NCBI RefSeq assembly: GCF_014655715.1
Contig: NZ_BNBM01000022.1
Location: 62,001-126,000, forward strand
Reading direction: 5' to 3'
DNA length: 64,000 bases
Origin: Streptomyces lanatus
GTDB taxonomy: Bacteria; Actinomycetota; Actinomycetes; Streptomycetales; Streptomycetaceae
Shown: positions 54,069-63,504 of the stretch, piece by piece
Layout: each line of letters starts with the position of its first letter
How positions within the stretch are numbered: position 1 is the stretch's first letter
The notes under the pieces: generated by a model
Seen by the model: only the letters and a program-made list of their open reading frames with translations
What the model was told of the DNA's origin: nothing
Databases searched by the model: none
Made by a program: the position numbers and the translations under genes

Positions 54069-55289
54069 ATGCGATCGATACGGCCGTCGTTCACCGCCCG
54101 CCGAGGGAGGAGCGCGCGCCGCAGATTCTCCCCGGTGCCCCTGGTCGCGCTCACCGCGGCGCTGGCCCTCACCGTCACCGCCTGTGAATCGGGCGACGCC
54201 GAAGCAGGTGCCGACGCCGGCGCCTCCGCCGCGGCGGGGGGTGAAGGAAAGATCACGATCCCGGACGACATCAAGGACCAGCTCAAGGAGCACGGGATCG
54301 ACATCGACAAGTGGAAGGACGGCGCCTGGAAGAACTGGGACCGGGACGACTGGCTGCGCGAGGCCAAGGACTACATCAACCCGATCATCGAGGGCCTGTG
54401 GGACCCGGATCGCATGCGTGACGCCGAGGACCCGGACCGGGGCGTCGACGACAGCGACCTCGCCGGTGACCAGGGAGTGACCGATCCGACGCCGCAACCG
54501 GTGGACGCGCAGGCCGTGTCGCCCGCGTACCACGCCAACGCCCCCGAGGCGGGCAAGGTGTTCTTCGACTCCCCCGAGGGCACGATGGTGTGCTCGGCGA
54601 CGGTCGTGAAGGACCCGGCCCACCCCGGTAAGTCCAACATGGTGTGGACGGCAGGTCACAGTGTGCACGCCGGCAAGAGCGGCGGCTGGTACCGCAACAT
54701 CGCGTTCGTGCCGTCGTACAACGACAAGGCCATGAGCGCGGACGCGATGAAGGGCGCCACCAAGGAGCAGGCCGCCCCGTACGGCGTCTGGTGGGCGGAG
54801 TGGGCGCAGACCTCCGACCAGTGGATCGCACAGGGCGGCCCGACGGGCGGGGACGGCGCGTCGTACGACTTCGCGGTGCTGCATGTGAAGCCGGAGGCGG
54901 GCGGCAACGGCAAGTCGCTGGAGGAGACGGTCGGTTCGGCCCTTCCCGTGGACTTCAACGCCCCGGCCGTTCCCGACGTGGACAGCATCAAGGCGATCGG
55001 CTACCCGGCCGCCGCGCCGTTCGACGGCCAGAAGCTGTACCAGTGCCAGGACCAGCCGGGCCGTCTGTCGCTCAAGACCTCCGATCCGACCATGTACCGC
55101 ATCGGTTGCACTATGACCGGCGGTTCGTCCGGTGGCGGCTGGATCGCGGCGGGTTCGGACGGCAAGCCCGCGCTTGTGTCCAACACCTCGATCGGGCCGG
55201 TGGACGCCGGCTGGCTGGCCGGGCCGCGGCTCGGCAAGGAGGCCAAGACGATCTTCGACGGGGTGAGCGAGAAGTTCGCCGGTCAGTGA
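54069..55289 (+). CDS. Trypsin-like protease lipoprotein, copy 1
   Basis: A 406-aa surface protein. The signal peptide ends in the lipobox LTVTAC (Cys39). A conserved helical module follows (about 60-120: EHGIDIDKWKDGAWKNW, DDWLREAKDYINPIIEGLWD), then the protease domain with His197 (TAGHSVHAG), Asp267 (YDFAVLHV) and Ser354 (TGGSSGGGW). The Cys that normally follows the catalytic His is Ser198 here, leaving Cys175 without its partner. ATG 54069 follows GGGGGAG. Paralogue of the next gene. Target unknown. Confidence 0.87.
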   Translation: MRSIRPSFTARRGRSARRRFSPVPLVALTAALALTVTACESGDAEAGADAGASAAAGGEGKITIPDDIKDQLKEHGIDIDKWKDGAWKNWDRDDWLREAKDYINPIIEGLWDPDRMRDAEDPDRGVDDSDLAGDQGVTDPTPQPVDAQAVSPAYHANAPEAGKVFFDSPEGTMVCSATVVKDPAHPGKSNMVWTAGHSVHAGKSGGWYRNIAFVPSYNDKAMSADAMKGATKEQAAPYGVWWAEWAQTSDQWIAQGGPTGGDGASYDFAVLHVKPEAGGNGKSLEETVGSALPVDFNAPAVPDVDSIKAIGYPAAAPFDGQKLYQCQDQPGRLSLKTSDPTMYRIGCTMTGGSSGGGWIAAGSDGKPALVSNTSIGPVDAGWLAGPRLGKEAKTIFDGVSEKFAGQ

Positions 55290-55502
55290 CGATCGCCGAA
55301 GCCCAAGGGTGACGGCGCCGCGCGGCGGTGGGACGGTGGGGAGAAACCTTCACCGCCTCACCGCCGTTCGCTCTCAACTCCACGGGCATAGTGGGGTGTC
55401 GCGTTCAAGGGCCGCGCAGGTGCCCGCACTTGGCAGGCCCCGCCGCGACTCGAGAAAGACACGCGCACGGCAGCATCACGCTTCAACGGGGGTTACCGCA
55501 CC

Positions 55503-56702
55503 ATGCGTTCCACATCCACGCCCGAAACTCCACGCCGCCGACGGCATTCCGCCCTCGCCGCCACCGGACTGCTCGCCGCACTGGCGCTGACCGCGACCGC
55601 CTGCTCGGCCGAGGAGGCGAGCGACCGGGCCGACGCCGCCGCGTCGCAGGCCGCCGACGCCGCGGGTGACGGCAAGATCGAGATTCCCGCCGAGCTCGCG
55701 GACAAGCTCAAAGAGCACGGCATCGACATCGACGAGTGGAAGGACGGCGCCTGGAAGGACTGGGACAAGGACAAGTGGCTCAGCGAGGCCAAGGACTTCG
55801 TCAACCCGGTCATCGAGGGCCTGTGGAAGCCTGACCGGATGCAGTCCGCGAAGGAGGCCAACAAGACGATCACCACCCAGGACGCCGCCGCGGACCAGGG
55901 CGTGAGCGATCCGGAACCGGCCCTCGTCCAGGCGACGGCCGAGAAGACGCCGTACCACCAGAACGCGGCCCCGGTCGGCAAGGTCTTCTTCGACACCCCC
56001 GACGGCCCGGCCGTCTGCTCCGGCACGGTCGTCAAGGACGTCAACCACCCCGGCAAGTCCAACCTCGTCTGGACGGCCGGTCACTGTGTGCACGCCGGTC
56101 AGGGCGGTGGCTGGTACCGGAACATCGCCTTCGTCCCGGCGTACAACGACCTCGGCAAGTCCGAGGCGGAGCTGGGCAGTGCGACGAACGCGGAGATCGC
56201 CCCCTACGGCAACTGGTGGGCCGACTGGGTCTCGACCTCCAACGAGTGGATCCAGGGCGGCTCGGAGACGGGCGGCGACGGCGCCGCGTACGACTACGCC
56301 GTCCTGCATGTGAAGCCGGAGTCAGGCGCGAAGTCCCTTGAGGAGACGACCGGCGCCCTGGACGTCGACTTCACCGCCCCGTCCGCGACCGAGGTCGACA
56401 CGATGGGTGCCTGGGGCTACCCGGCGGCACCGCCGTTCAACGGCCTGCAGATGTACAAGTGCCTCGACCGTCCGGGCCGTCTCTCGCTCAGCCCGGCCCT
56501 GCCGACGATGTACCGCATCGGCTGCACGATGACCGGCGGTTCCTCGGGCGGCGGCTGGTTCCGCGTCGTGAACGGCAGGACCACGCTGGTCTCGAACACC
56601 TCGATCGGCCCGGAGGACCACACTTGGCTCGCGGGCCCGCAGCTGGGCACCGGGGCGGAGTCGCTGTACCAGAACATGAGCAAGACGTACGGCGGCCGGT
56701 GA
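55503..56702 (+). CDS. Trypsin-like protease lipoprotein, copy 2
   Basis: A 399-aa paralogue of the preceding gene with the same layout: lipobox LTATAC (Cys34), module EHGIDIDEWKDGAWKDW, and catalytic His194 (TAGHCVHAG), Asp264 (YDYAVLHV) and Ser348 (TGGSSGGGW). Cys172 and Cys195 can form the usual disulfide, unlike copy 1. ATG 55503. A strong hairpin follows, so copy 1 and copy 2 form one or two plus-strand units (213 bp between them). Probably cell-surface anchored. Confidence 0.88.
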   Translation: MRSTSTPETPRRRRHSALAATGLLAALALTATACSAEEASDRADAAASQAADAAGDGKIEIPAELADKLKEHGIDIDEWKDGAWKDWDKDKWLSEAKDFVNPVIEGLWKPDRMQSAKEANKTITTQDAAADQGVSDPEPALVQATAEKTPYHQNAAPVGKVFFDTPDGPAVCSGTVVKDVNHPGKSNLVWTAGHCVHAGQGGGWYRNIAFVPAYNDLGKSEAELGSATNAEIAPYGNWWADWVSTSNEWIQGGSETGGDGAAYDYAVLHVKPESGAKSLEETTGALDVDFTAPSATEVDTMGAWGYPAAPPFNGLQMYKCLDRPGRLSLSPALPTMYRIGCTMTGGSSGGGWFRVVNGRTTLVSNTSIGPEDHTWLAGPQLGTGAESLYQNMSKTYGGR

Positions 56703-56744
56703 CCGCCGGCCCCTGACAGCCGCCGCCTGACCTGCCGGCACACA

Positions 56745-56781
56745 CGAAGGCCCGCCTCCTACGACAGGAGACGGGCCTTCG
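56745..56781. terminator. Bidirectional terminator between protease copy 2 and hflX
   Basis: CGAAGGCCCGCCTCCT (56745-56760) and AGGAGACGGGCCTTCG (56766-56781) form a 16-bp stem with one mismatch and a 5-nt loop. Confidence 0.88.
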
Positions 56782-56797
56782 GCGTTGCTACGACGAC

Positions 56798-58291
56798 TCA
56801 GGCGGTCGGCGTCGGAACGTACGGCGCGAGATCCGCCGCCAGCTCCTCATGCACCCGCACCTTGAGCAGCGTGCCCTCCGGGGTGTGCTCCTCGGAGATC
56901 ACCTCGCCCTCGGTGTGGGCGCGGGCGACCAGCTTGCCGTGTGTGTACGGCACCAGGGCCTCGATCTCGACGGACGGCCTGGGCAGCTCGTTGTCGATGA
57001 GGGCGAGCAGTTCCTGGATGCCCTGGCCGGTGCGGGCCGAGACGGCGATGGAGCGCTTCTCGATCCGCATGAGCCGCTGAAGGGTCAGCGGGTCGGCCGC
57101 GTCCGCCTTGTTGATCACGACGATCTCGGGTACGTCGATCGCGCCGACGTCCCTGATCACCTCGCGCACGGCGGCCAGCTGCTCCTCCGGGGCGGGATGC
57201 GACCCGTCCACCACGTGCAGGATCAGATCGGACTCGCCGACTTCCTCCATGGTGGAGCGGAACGCCTCGACCAGGTGGTGCGGCAGATGCCGTACGAAGC
57301 CGACCGTGTCGGCCAGCGTGTACAGCCGTCCGCTCGGGGTCTCGGCCCGGCGCACGGTCGGGTCGAGGGTCGCGAACAGGGCGTTCTCGACGAGTACGCC
57401 CGCGCCCGTGAGGCGGTTGAGCAGGGAGGACTTGCCGGCGTTGGTGTAGCCCGCGATGGCGACCGAGGGCACCTTGTTGCGCCGGCGGACCTGGCGCTGG
57501 ATGTCGCGGCCGGTCTTCATCTCCGCGATCTCCCGGCGCATCTTCGCCATCTTCTCGCGGATCCGTCGCCGGTCCGTCTCGATCTTGGTCTCACCGGGGC
57601 CACGGGTGGCGAGGCCGCCGCCCTTGCCGCCGCCCATCTGCCGGGACAGCGACTGACCCCAGCCTCGCAGCCTCGGCAGCATGTACTGCATCTGCGCGAG
57701 CGCGACCTGCGCCTTGCCCTCTCGGGACTTGGCGTGCTGGGCGAAGATGTCGAGGATCAGGGCCGTACGGTCGATGACCTTGACCTTGACGACGTCCTCG
57801 AGGTGGATGAGCTGGCCCGGGCTGAGCTCACCGTCGCAGATGACGGTGTCCGCGCCCGTCTCGAGGACGATGTCGCGTAGCTCACTGGCCTTGCCGGAGC
57901 CGATGTAGGTGGCCGCGTCGGGCTTGTCGCGGCGCTGGATCACGCCGTCGAGCACGAGCGCGCCCGCGGTCTCCGCGAGGGCGGCCAGCTCCGCGAGGGA
58001 GTTCTCCGAGTCCTGCGCGGTCCCCGAGGTCCAGACACCGACGAGCACGACGCGCTCCAGGCGGAGCTGGCGGTACTCGACCTCGGTGACGTCCTCGAGC
58101 TCGGTGGAGAGACCCACGACACGGCGCAGGGCCGCGCGGTCGGAGCGGTCGAACTGGTCGCCGTCCCGGTCTCCGTCGATCTCGTGGCTCCAGGCGACGT
58201 CCTCTTCCATCAGGGCATCGGCCCGACGACCTTCGGCGTGGGTGTGCGCGAAACGCTGGTTGTCCTGGGAAAAGGATGAAGAGGAGGTCAT
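56798..58291 (-). CDS. hflX: Ribosome-associated GTPase HflX
   Basis: A 497-aa translational GTPase that splits stalled or resting ribosomes in stress. The HflX domain contains DKPDAATYIGSGKASEL, a linker with GGKGGGLATRGPGETKIETD, then the G domain: AGYTNAGKSSLLNRL (about 283), DTVGFVRHLP and NKAD. ATG 58291 follows AAGGA. The N-terminal 60 residues are a Streptomyces-type acidic extension. Monocistronic, between two hairpins. Confidence 0.95.
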   Translation of the reverse strand: MTSSSSFSQDNQRFAHTHAEGRRADALMEEDVAWSHEIDGDRDGDQFDRSDRAALRRVVGLSTELEDVTEVEYRQLRLERVVLVGVWTSGTAQDSENSLAELAALAETAGALVLDGVIQRRDKPDAATYIGSGKASELRDIVLETGADTVICDGELSPGQLIHLEDVVKVKVIDRTALILDIFAQHAKSREGKAQVALAQMQYMLPRLRGWGQSLSRQMGGGKGGGLATRGPGETKIETDRRRIREKMAKMRREIAEMKTGRDIQRQVRRRNKVPSVAIAGYTNAGKSSLLNRLTGAGVLVENALFATLDPTVRRAETPSGRLYTLADTVGFVRHLPHHLVEAFRSTMEEVGESDLILHVVDGSHPAPEEQLAAVREVIRDVGAIDVPEIVVINKADAADPLTLQRLMRIEKRSIAVSARTGQGIQELLALIDNELPRPSVEIEALVPYTHGKLVARAHTEGEVISEEHTPEGTLLKVRVHEELAADLAPYVPTPTA

Positions 58292-58363
58292 TGGGTCCTT
58301 ACGTCGATCGGGAATCTGATGCGTCACTCATCACAACGCGCGAGCGCCCCGGGAGATTCCCGC

Positions 58364-58407
58364 GGGCCGTGCCGCGCCGACCCGAAAATGGTCGCACGGC
58401 ACGGCCC
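58364..58407 (-). terminator. Terminator after the aminopeptidase gene
   Basis: GGGCCGTGCCG (58364-58374) pairs perfectly with CGGCACGGCCC (58397-58407), 22-nt loop, just past the TAA of the M1 peptidase gene. Confidence 0.75.
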
Positions 58408-58421
58408 GTCTCGTCACCGCC

Positions 58422-60005
58422 TTATTTCGCGGCCGTCCTACCAGCCGTCTTGCCGGCCGTCTTGCCGGTGGTCTTGCCGGCCGGCTTCTTGACCGGCTTC
58501 GTGGCCGGCTTCTTGACGGCCTTCGTGGGATCCAACGACTTCCACTCCGGGTGGCCCGGCATCGGCGGGGTCTTCTTGCCGTACAGCCAGGCGTGCAGGA
58601 ACCCGTCGAGGTCGCGTCCCGAGACCTCCTCCGCCAGCGCGACGAAGTCCGCGGTGGAGGCGACGCCGTCTTGGTGGCGGCTCACCCAGAGGCGCTCCAG
58701 ACGCTCGAAGGCCTGGCGTCCGATCTCCTGCCGCAGGGCGTACAGGATCAGGGCGGCACCGTCGTAGACGTTCGGCCGGAAGATCCCGTTCTTCTTGCCG
58801 GCGGCCGGCGCCTTGGGTGCCGCGGGCGGCCCGCCTGCCGCGCGCCAGCGATCGGAGGCGGAGTACGCGGCCTTCATCCGCGCCTCCATCGGCCGGTCGG
58901 CGGTCTCCGCCGCGTACAGGGCCTCGTACCAGGTGGCATGTCCCTCGCTGAGCCACAGGTCGGACCAGGTGCGCGGGCTGACGCTGTCGCCGAACCACTG
59001 GTGCGCCAGTTCGTGCACCATGATCGACTCGACGTACCACTTCGGGAAGGCGGTCTGGGTGAAAAGCTCCCTCTCGAACAGCGACAGGGTCTGCGTCTCG
59101 AGTTCGAAGCCGGTCGAGGCGTGCGCCATGAGCAGCCCGTACGTCTCGAAGGGGTACCGCCCGACCTTCTTCTCCATCCAGGCGAGGTGACCGGGCGTCT
59201 TCTTCAGCCACGGTTCGAGCCGCTCGCGGTCCTCGCGGGCCACGACGTCCCGCACCGGCAGCCCGTGCGGGCCCTTGCGGTGCACCACCTCGGAGCGGCC
59301 GATGGACACCTGGGCGAGCTCGGTGGCCATGGGATGCCGGGTCCGGTACGTCCATGTCGTCGAGCGGCCCGCGCGGTCCACGCCCGTCGGGAGTCCGTTG
59401 GCGACGGCGGTGTAGCCGTTGGGCGCGGTGACCCGGATGGTGAACAGCGCCTTGTCGGAGGGGTGGTCGTTGCACGGGAACACGACATGCGCGGCGTCGG
59501 CCTGGTTGGCCATGGCCAGCCCGTCCGTGGTCCGTACCCAGCCGCCTTCCCGCTTCTCGCCGTAGACGGGGTCGCTGGTGTGCCGCACGGTAATCCGCGT
59601 CCAGGTGCCTTCGGGCAGCGCCTCCGAGGGCGTGACCACTAGGTCCTCACCGGCACTGCTGAACGCGGCGGGCTCCCCGTCGACCACGACGGACTCGACC
59701 TTGCCGTGCGCGAAGTCCAGGTTGACGCGGTCCAGGTCCTCGGTGGTCCAGGCGTCAATGGTGGTGACGGCCTGGAGGGGCTTGTCGTTCTTGCCGGGAT
59801 AGGTGAAGGACAGATCGTACGACGCCACGTCGTAGCCCGGGTTGCCCAGATGCGGGTAGAGGCGGTCGCCGATGCCCAGCGGCGTGGCGGGCGCACTGGC
59901 GGCGAGGAGGCAGAGGGAGACGGCGGCGGAGACCATCGCGGGCACCCTCAGGCGCCGGCTGGGACGAGGCGCACGCCGAACCTCGTTACGGGGGGTGAGG
60001 AGCAT
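58422..60005 (-). CDS. Secreted M1-family metallo-aminopeptidase
   Basis: A 527-aa exported zinc peptidase. The signal peptide (basic PRPSRRLRVP, hydrophobic AMVSAAVSLCLLAASAPA) is followed by an M1 beta domain (YDVASYDLSFTYPGKNDKPL) and the catalytic domain with HELAHQWFGD and WLSEGHATWYE (HExxH-x18-E, about residue 325-350). The GxMEN-type exopeptidase loop reads ASTGFELETQTL. The C-terminal 35 residues are Lys/Ala/Gly repeats (KKPATKPVKKPAGKTTGKTA), perhaps a wall- or polyanion-binding tail. ATG 60005. Confidence 0.9.
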   Translation of the reverse strand: MLLTPRNEVRRAPRPSRRLRVPAMVSAAVSLCLLAASAPATPLGIGDRLYPHLGNPGYDVASYDLSFTYPGKNDKPLQAVTTIDAWTTEDLDRVNLDFAHGKVESVVVDGEPAAFSSAGEDLVVTPSEALPEGTWTRITVRHTSDPVYGEKREGGWVRTTDGLAMANQADAAHVVFPCNDHPSDKALFTIRVTAPNGYTAVANGLPTGVDRAGRSTTWTYRTRHPMATELAQVSIGRSEVVHRKGPHGLPVRDVVAREDRERLEPWLKKTPGHLAWMEKKVGRYPFETYGLLMAHASTGFELETQTLSLFERELFTQTAFPKWYVESIMVHELAHQWFGDSVSPRTWSDLWLSEGHATWYEALYAAETADRPMEARMKAAYSASDRWRAAGGPPAAPKAPAAGKKNGIFRPNVYDGAALILYALRQEIGRQAFERLERLWVSRHQDGVASTADFVALAEEVSGRDLDGFLHAWLYGKKTPPMPGHPEWKSLDPTKAVKKPATKPVKKPAGKTTGKTAGKTAGRTAAK

Positions 60006-60127
60006 GCCCCACGGCTATCAGCACACAGTCACAGGACGTCGACGACGCGCGCCCGACCCACCCGAACGAGTGGGCACCCGCGACACCCTGACGGAGCGTG
60101 CGCCGACAGCCCGCATTAACTCCGCGC

Positions 60128-62293
60128 TCACGCACCCTGTGTCTGCGGCTGCGCCCTGCTCACGTCGTACACGCCGCCCACATTGCGCATGGCACGCATG
60201 AGCCCGGGAAGCAGCGCCGCATCCGGGAGTTGGACCGTGTAGGTGTGCCGCACGCGCTGCTGCGTAGGAGGCTCGACGGTGGCCGAGACGATTTCCGCGC
60301 CTTCCATGGCCATCGCTTCGGTGAGGTCTGCCAGGAGATGCGGGCGAACGAACGATTCGGCGACCAGGGTGACCCGGCACTCAGTGGTGTCCCCCCAGCG
60401 CACATCGACCTCGGCACGCCCCCCACTCTTCATGCGCGCCACCGCGGCGCATGAGACGCGATGCACGGTCACCACTCCCCCACGTACGGAGAATCCGGTG
60501 ATCTCGTCGGGCGGTACGGGGGTACAGCACCCGGCGAGGCGCACATTCGCCCCGGGCCGGTCGGCGAGGACGTTGGCCGTGGACCGGCCGACGGCGCCTT
60601 CCGTGGCCTGCCGCGCGGCCGAACCCTCCGCCGTGGGCCCGTCCGCCGCTCCCCGGAAGGCCACGCCCGGCTCCTTGGCCTCCGCGCCGGCCTGTGGGGG
60701 ATGCGCGGCCAGCCACCGCTGGATGGCGATGCGCGCGGCGGGCGTATGGGCGTGCTCCAGCCACTCCCGGGAGGGCTCGGATGCCGGGTCCTGCCCCATC
60801 AGCAGCTGGACGGTGTCGCCGTCCCGCAGCACGGTGCTGAGCGTCGCGAGGCGCCCGTTGACGCGGGCTCCGATGCACGCGTGCGCGTCCTCCCCGTACT
60901 GCGCATAGGCGGCGTCCACACAGGTCGCCCCCTCGGGCAGCCCCAGGGTGCCCCCGTCGGGCCGGAACACGGTGATCTCCCGGTCCTGTGCGAGGTCCTC
61001 ACGCAGGGTGGACCAGAAGGTGTCCGGATCCGGCGCCGCCTCCTGCCAGTCGAGGAGGCGGGACAGCCAGCCGGGCCGGGTGGGGTCGGCGCGCTCGCCG
61101 TCCACGGTCTGCTCCTCGGGGGACGAGGCGTAGGGGTTGCCGAGTGCGACGACTCCGGCCTCGGCGACACGGTGCATCTGATGGGTACGGATGAGGACTT
61201 CGGCGACCTGTCCGTCCGCGCGGGCGACCGCGGTGTGCAGCGACTGGTACAGGTTGAACTTGGGGACGGCGATGAAGTCCTTGAACTCCGAGACGACGGG
61301 CGTCATACAGGTGTGCAGCTCGCCCAGTACGCCGTAACAGTCGGCGTCCTCGTTGACGAGCACCAGGAGCCGTCCGAAGTCGGAGCCCCGCAGCCGTCCG
61401 CGCTTGCGGGACACCCGGTGGACCGAGACGAAGTGCCTTGGCCGGATGAGGACTTCGGCCTGGATGTCCGCCTCGCGCAGTACGCCGCGGACCTCGTCGG
61501 CGATCTCCGCGAGCGGGTCGTCCGCGCGGGAGGCGTTCTCGACGATCAACTCCCGTGTGTGCTCGTACTCCTCGGGGTGGAGGATCGCGAAGACCAGGTC
61601 CTCCAGCTCGGACTTGAGGGCCTGGACGCCGAGCCGTTCGGCGAGCGGGATGAGGACGTCACGGGTCACCTTGGCGATCCGGGCCTGTTTCTCGGGCCGC
61701 ATCACGCCGAGCGTGCGCATGTTGTGGAGCCGGTCGGCGAGTTTGATCGACATCACACGCACGTCGTTGCCGGTGGCGACGAGCATCTTGCGGAAGGTCT
61801 CGGGCTCGGCGGCGGCGCCGTAGTCGACCTTCTCCAGTTTGGTGACGCCGTCCACGAGGAAGCGCACTTCCTCGCCGAACTGCTCCCTGACCTGATCGAG
61901 CGTCACATCGGTGTCCTCGACGGTGTCGTGGAGCAGAGAGGCCGTCAAGGTCGTGGTCTCGGCGCCGAGTTCGGCGAGGATGAGGGTCACCGCGAGGGGG
62001 TGGGTGATGTACGGCTCGCCGCTCTTGCGCATCTGGCCGCGGTGCGAGGACTCGGCCAGGACATAGGCGCGGCGCAGCGGTTCGAGGTCGGCGTCGGGGT
62101 GGTGGGCCCGGTGGGCGTCGACGACATGGCCGATCGCGTCGGGCAGCCCTCGGCGTGGGGCGGGGCCGAGCAGCGCCGCCCGGCCGAGGCGGCGCAGGTC
62201 GATGCGTGCGCGGGCCTTCCTGCGCGGCACGGCAGCCGGCACGGGGCCCGCTACCGGGCCTGGCGTCGCGGAATTCGTGGCCTCCGCACTCAT
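60128..62293 (-). CDS. rshA: RelA/SpoT homologue with intact hydrolase and divergent synthetase domain
   Basis: A 721-aa RSH protein. The HD hydrolase motifs are intact (His84 in SSHRGQMRKSGEPYITHP, HDTVED at 122-127, NMRTLG). The synthetase part is altered: PKFNLYQSLHT instead of PKxNGYQSLHT, EVLIRT (365-370) instead of EVQIRT, and the AHW motif is missing (VVALGNPYA). TGS (ITVFRPDGGTLGLPEGAT) and ACT domains follow. It fits the S. coelicolor second RSH, RshA; (p)ppGpp hydrolysis is likely, synthesis doubtful. ATG 62293 follows GGAGGTG. dapF lies upstream on the same strand. Confidence 0.9.
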   Translation of the reverse strand: MSAEATNSATPGPVAGPVPAAVPRRKARARIDLRRLGRAALLGPAPRRGLPDAIGHVVDAHRAHHPDADLEPLRRAYVLAESSHRGQMRKSGEPYITHPLAVTLILAELGAETTTLTASLLHDTVEDTDVTLDQVREQFGEEVRFLVDGVTKLEKVDYGAAAEPETFRKMLVATGNDVRVMSIKLADRLHNMRTLGVMRPEKQARIAKVTRDVLIPLAERLGVQALKSELEDLVFAILHPEEYEHTRELIVENASRADDPLAEIADEVRGVLREADIQAEVLIRPRHFVSVHRVSRKRGRLRGSDFGRLLVLVNEDADCYGVLGELHTCMTPVVSEFKDFIAVPKFNLYQSLHTAVARADGQVAEVLIRTHQMHRVAEAGVVALGNPYASSPEEQTVDGERADPTRPGWLSRLLDWQEAAPDPDTFWSTLREDLAQDREITVFRPDGGTLGLPEGATCVDAAYAQYGEDAHACIGARVNGRLATLSTVLRDGDTVQLLMGQDPASEPSREWLEHAHTPAARIAIQRWLAAHPPQAGAEAKEPGVAFRGAADGPTAEGSAARQATEGAVGRSTANVLADRPGANVRLAGCCTPVPPDEITGFSVRGGVVTVHRVSCAAVARMKSGGRAEVDVRWGDTTECRVTLVAESFVRPHLLADLTEAMAMEGAEIVSATVEPPTQQRVRHTYTVQLPDAALLPGLMRAMRNVGGVYDVSRAQPQTQGA

Positions 62294-62589
62294 GGGCACC
62301 TCCGGCTGCGTAACCGGCGGACGGGGTACCCCATGGCGGACACGGCTCAGGGGATGGCGGCTTGTCCCCCGTCCGGGCCGGTGCTTGATGCTACCGAGCC
62401 CATCACGTGTGGCTGACCGCCTCCGGCCGAGCGTGAAACGGATCACCCATTCGAGCGAGGGTTTGCAGGTTTACGGTTTTGCGCCATGCGACCAGCGGCT
62501 GTTCGCACTTTCCAACGCCGACGGGGCGTCAGAACCCCTACTCCCCAAGCTCAGGCGCCTCATGACCCCGCATCCCGGCCACGGTCCGC
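62294..62589. other. Region between dapF and rshA
   Basis: 296 bp with no supported gene. It includes an AT-richer stretch near 62455-62500 that may hold the rshA promoter. Confidence 0.35.
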
Positions 62590-63459
62590 TCAGCGGGCGA
62601 TCGTTTCCAGCCAGTCCGCGTCGATCTCGCCCTCGGCCACGATCACCGCGGGACCGGTCATCTCGATCTCACCGTCGGGCCGCTCGGTGATCACGAGTGT
62701 GCCGCCGGGCACATCGACGGTGTACGTCGCGGGGGCACCGGTGAGCGCCGGGTCGGCACCGTCGCGGCGCGCGGCGGCCACGGCGACGGCGCACGCGCCG
62801 GTCCCGCACGACCGGGTCTCGCCCGCCCCGCGCTCGTGCACGCGCAGGGCGACATGACGGGGCCCGCGGTCGACCACGAACTCGACATTGACCCCGTCCG
62901 GGTAGACGGAGGCCGGGCTGAACGGTGGCGGGGAGTACAGATTGCCGGCGTGCGCGAGGTCGTCCACGAAGGCGACCGCGTGCGGGTTGCCCATGTTCAC
63001 GTTCCGCGCGGGCCAGCTGCGCTCACCGACGCTGACCGTGACGTCGCCCTCGGGGAGGCGGGCCCTGCCCATGCCGACGGTGACGTCACCGTCCTTGTCG
63101 ATGTGGACGGTCTTCACTCCGCCGCGCGTGGCGACGGCCAGATCACCCTCGGTGACATGCCCGGCGTGCTGGAGGTAGCGCGCGAAGACCCGTACGCCGT
63201 TGCCGCACATCTCGGCGATGGAGCCGTCGCCGTTGCGGTAGTCCATGAACCACTCGGCGTCGGCCGCCATGTCCTGGGCCTCGGGGTGCGCCGCGGACCG
63301 TACGACGTGCAGCAGGCCGTCACCGCCGATGCCCGCGCGGCGGTCGCACAGGGCGGCGACGGTGGCCGGGGGCAGGTCGATGGCGTTCTCCGGGTCCGGG
63401 ACGATCACGAAGTCGTTCTCAGTGCCGTGACCCTTGAGGAAGGCGATCCGCGTGCTCAT
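62590..63459 (-). CDS. dapF: Diaminopimelate epimerase
   Basis: A 289-aa enzyme that converts LL- to meso-diaminopimelate for lysine and, in some actinomycetes, the cell wall. The two active-site cysteines are Cys85 (EMCGNGVRVF) and Cys218 (RSCGTGACAV). FLKGHGTENDFV opens the first lobe. ATG 63459 has no properly spaced ribosome site; TACGAT 6 bp upstream may be the -10 of a leaderless transcript. Streptomyces peptidoglycan uses LL-DAP, so this serves lysine synthesis mainly (established knowledge). Confidence 0.96.
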   Translation of the reverse strand: MSTRIAFLKGHGTENDFVIVPDPENAIDLPPATVAALCDRRAGIGGDGLLHVVRSAAHPEAQDMAADAEWFMDYRNGDGSIAEMCGNGVRVFARYLQHAGHVTEGDLAVATRGGVKTVHIDKDGDVTVGMGRARLPEGDVTVSVGERSWPARNVNMGNPHAVAFVDDLAHAGNLYSPPPFSPASVYPDGVNVEFVVDRGPRHVALRVHERGAGETRSCGTGACAVAVAAARRDGADPALTGAPATYTVDVPGGTLVITERPDGEIEMTGPAVIVAEGEIDADWLETIAR

Positions 63460-63504
63460 TCCTCGATCGTACGGTGCCGCTACGACAGAGCGGAAAGAGC
63501 GCCT

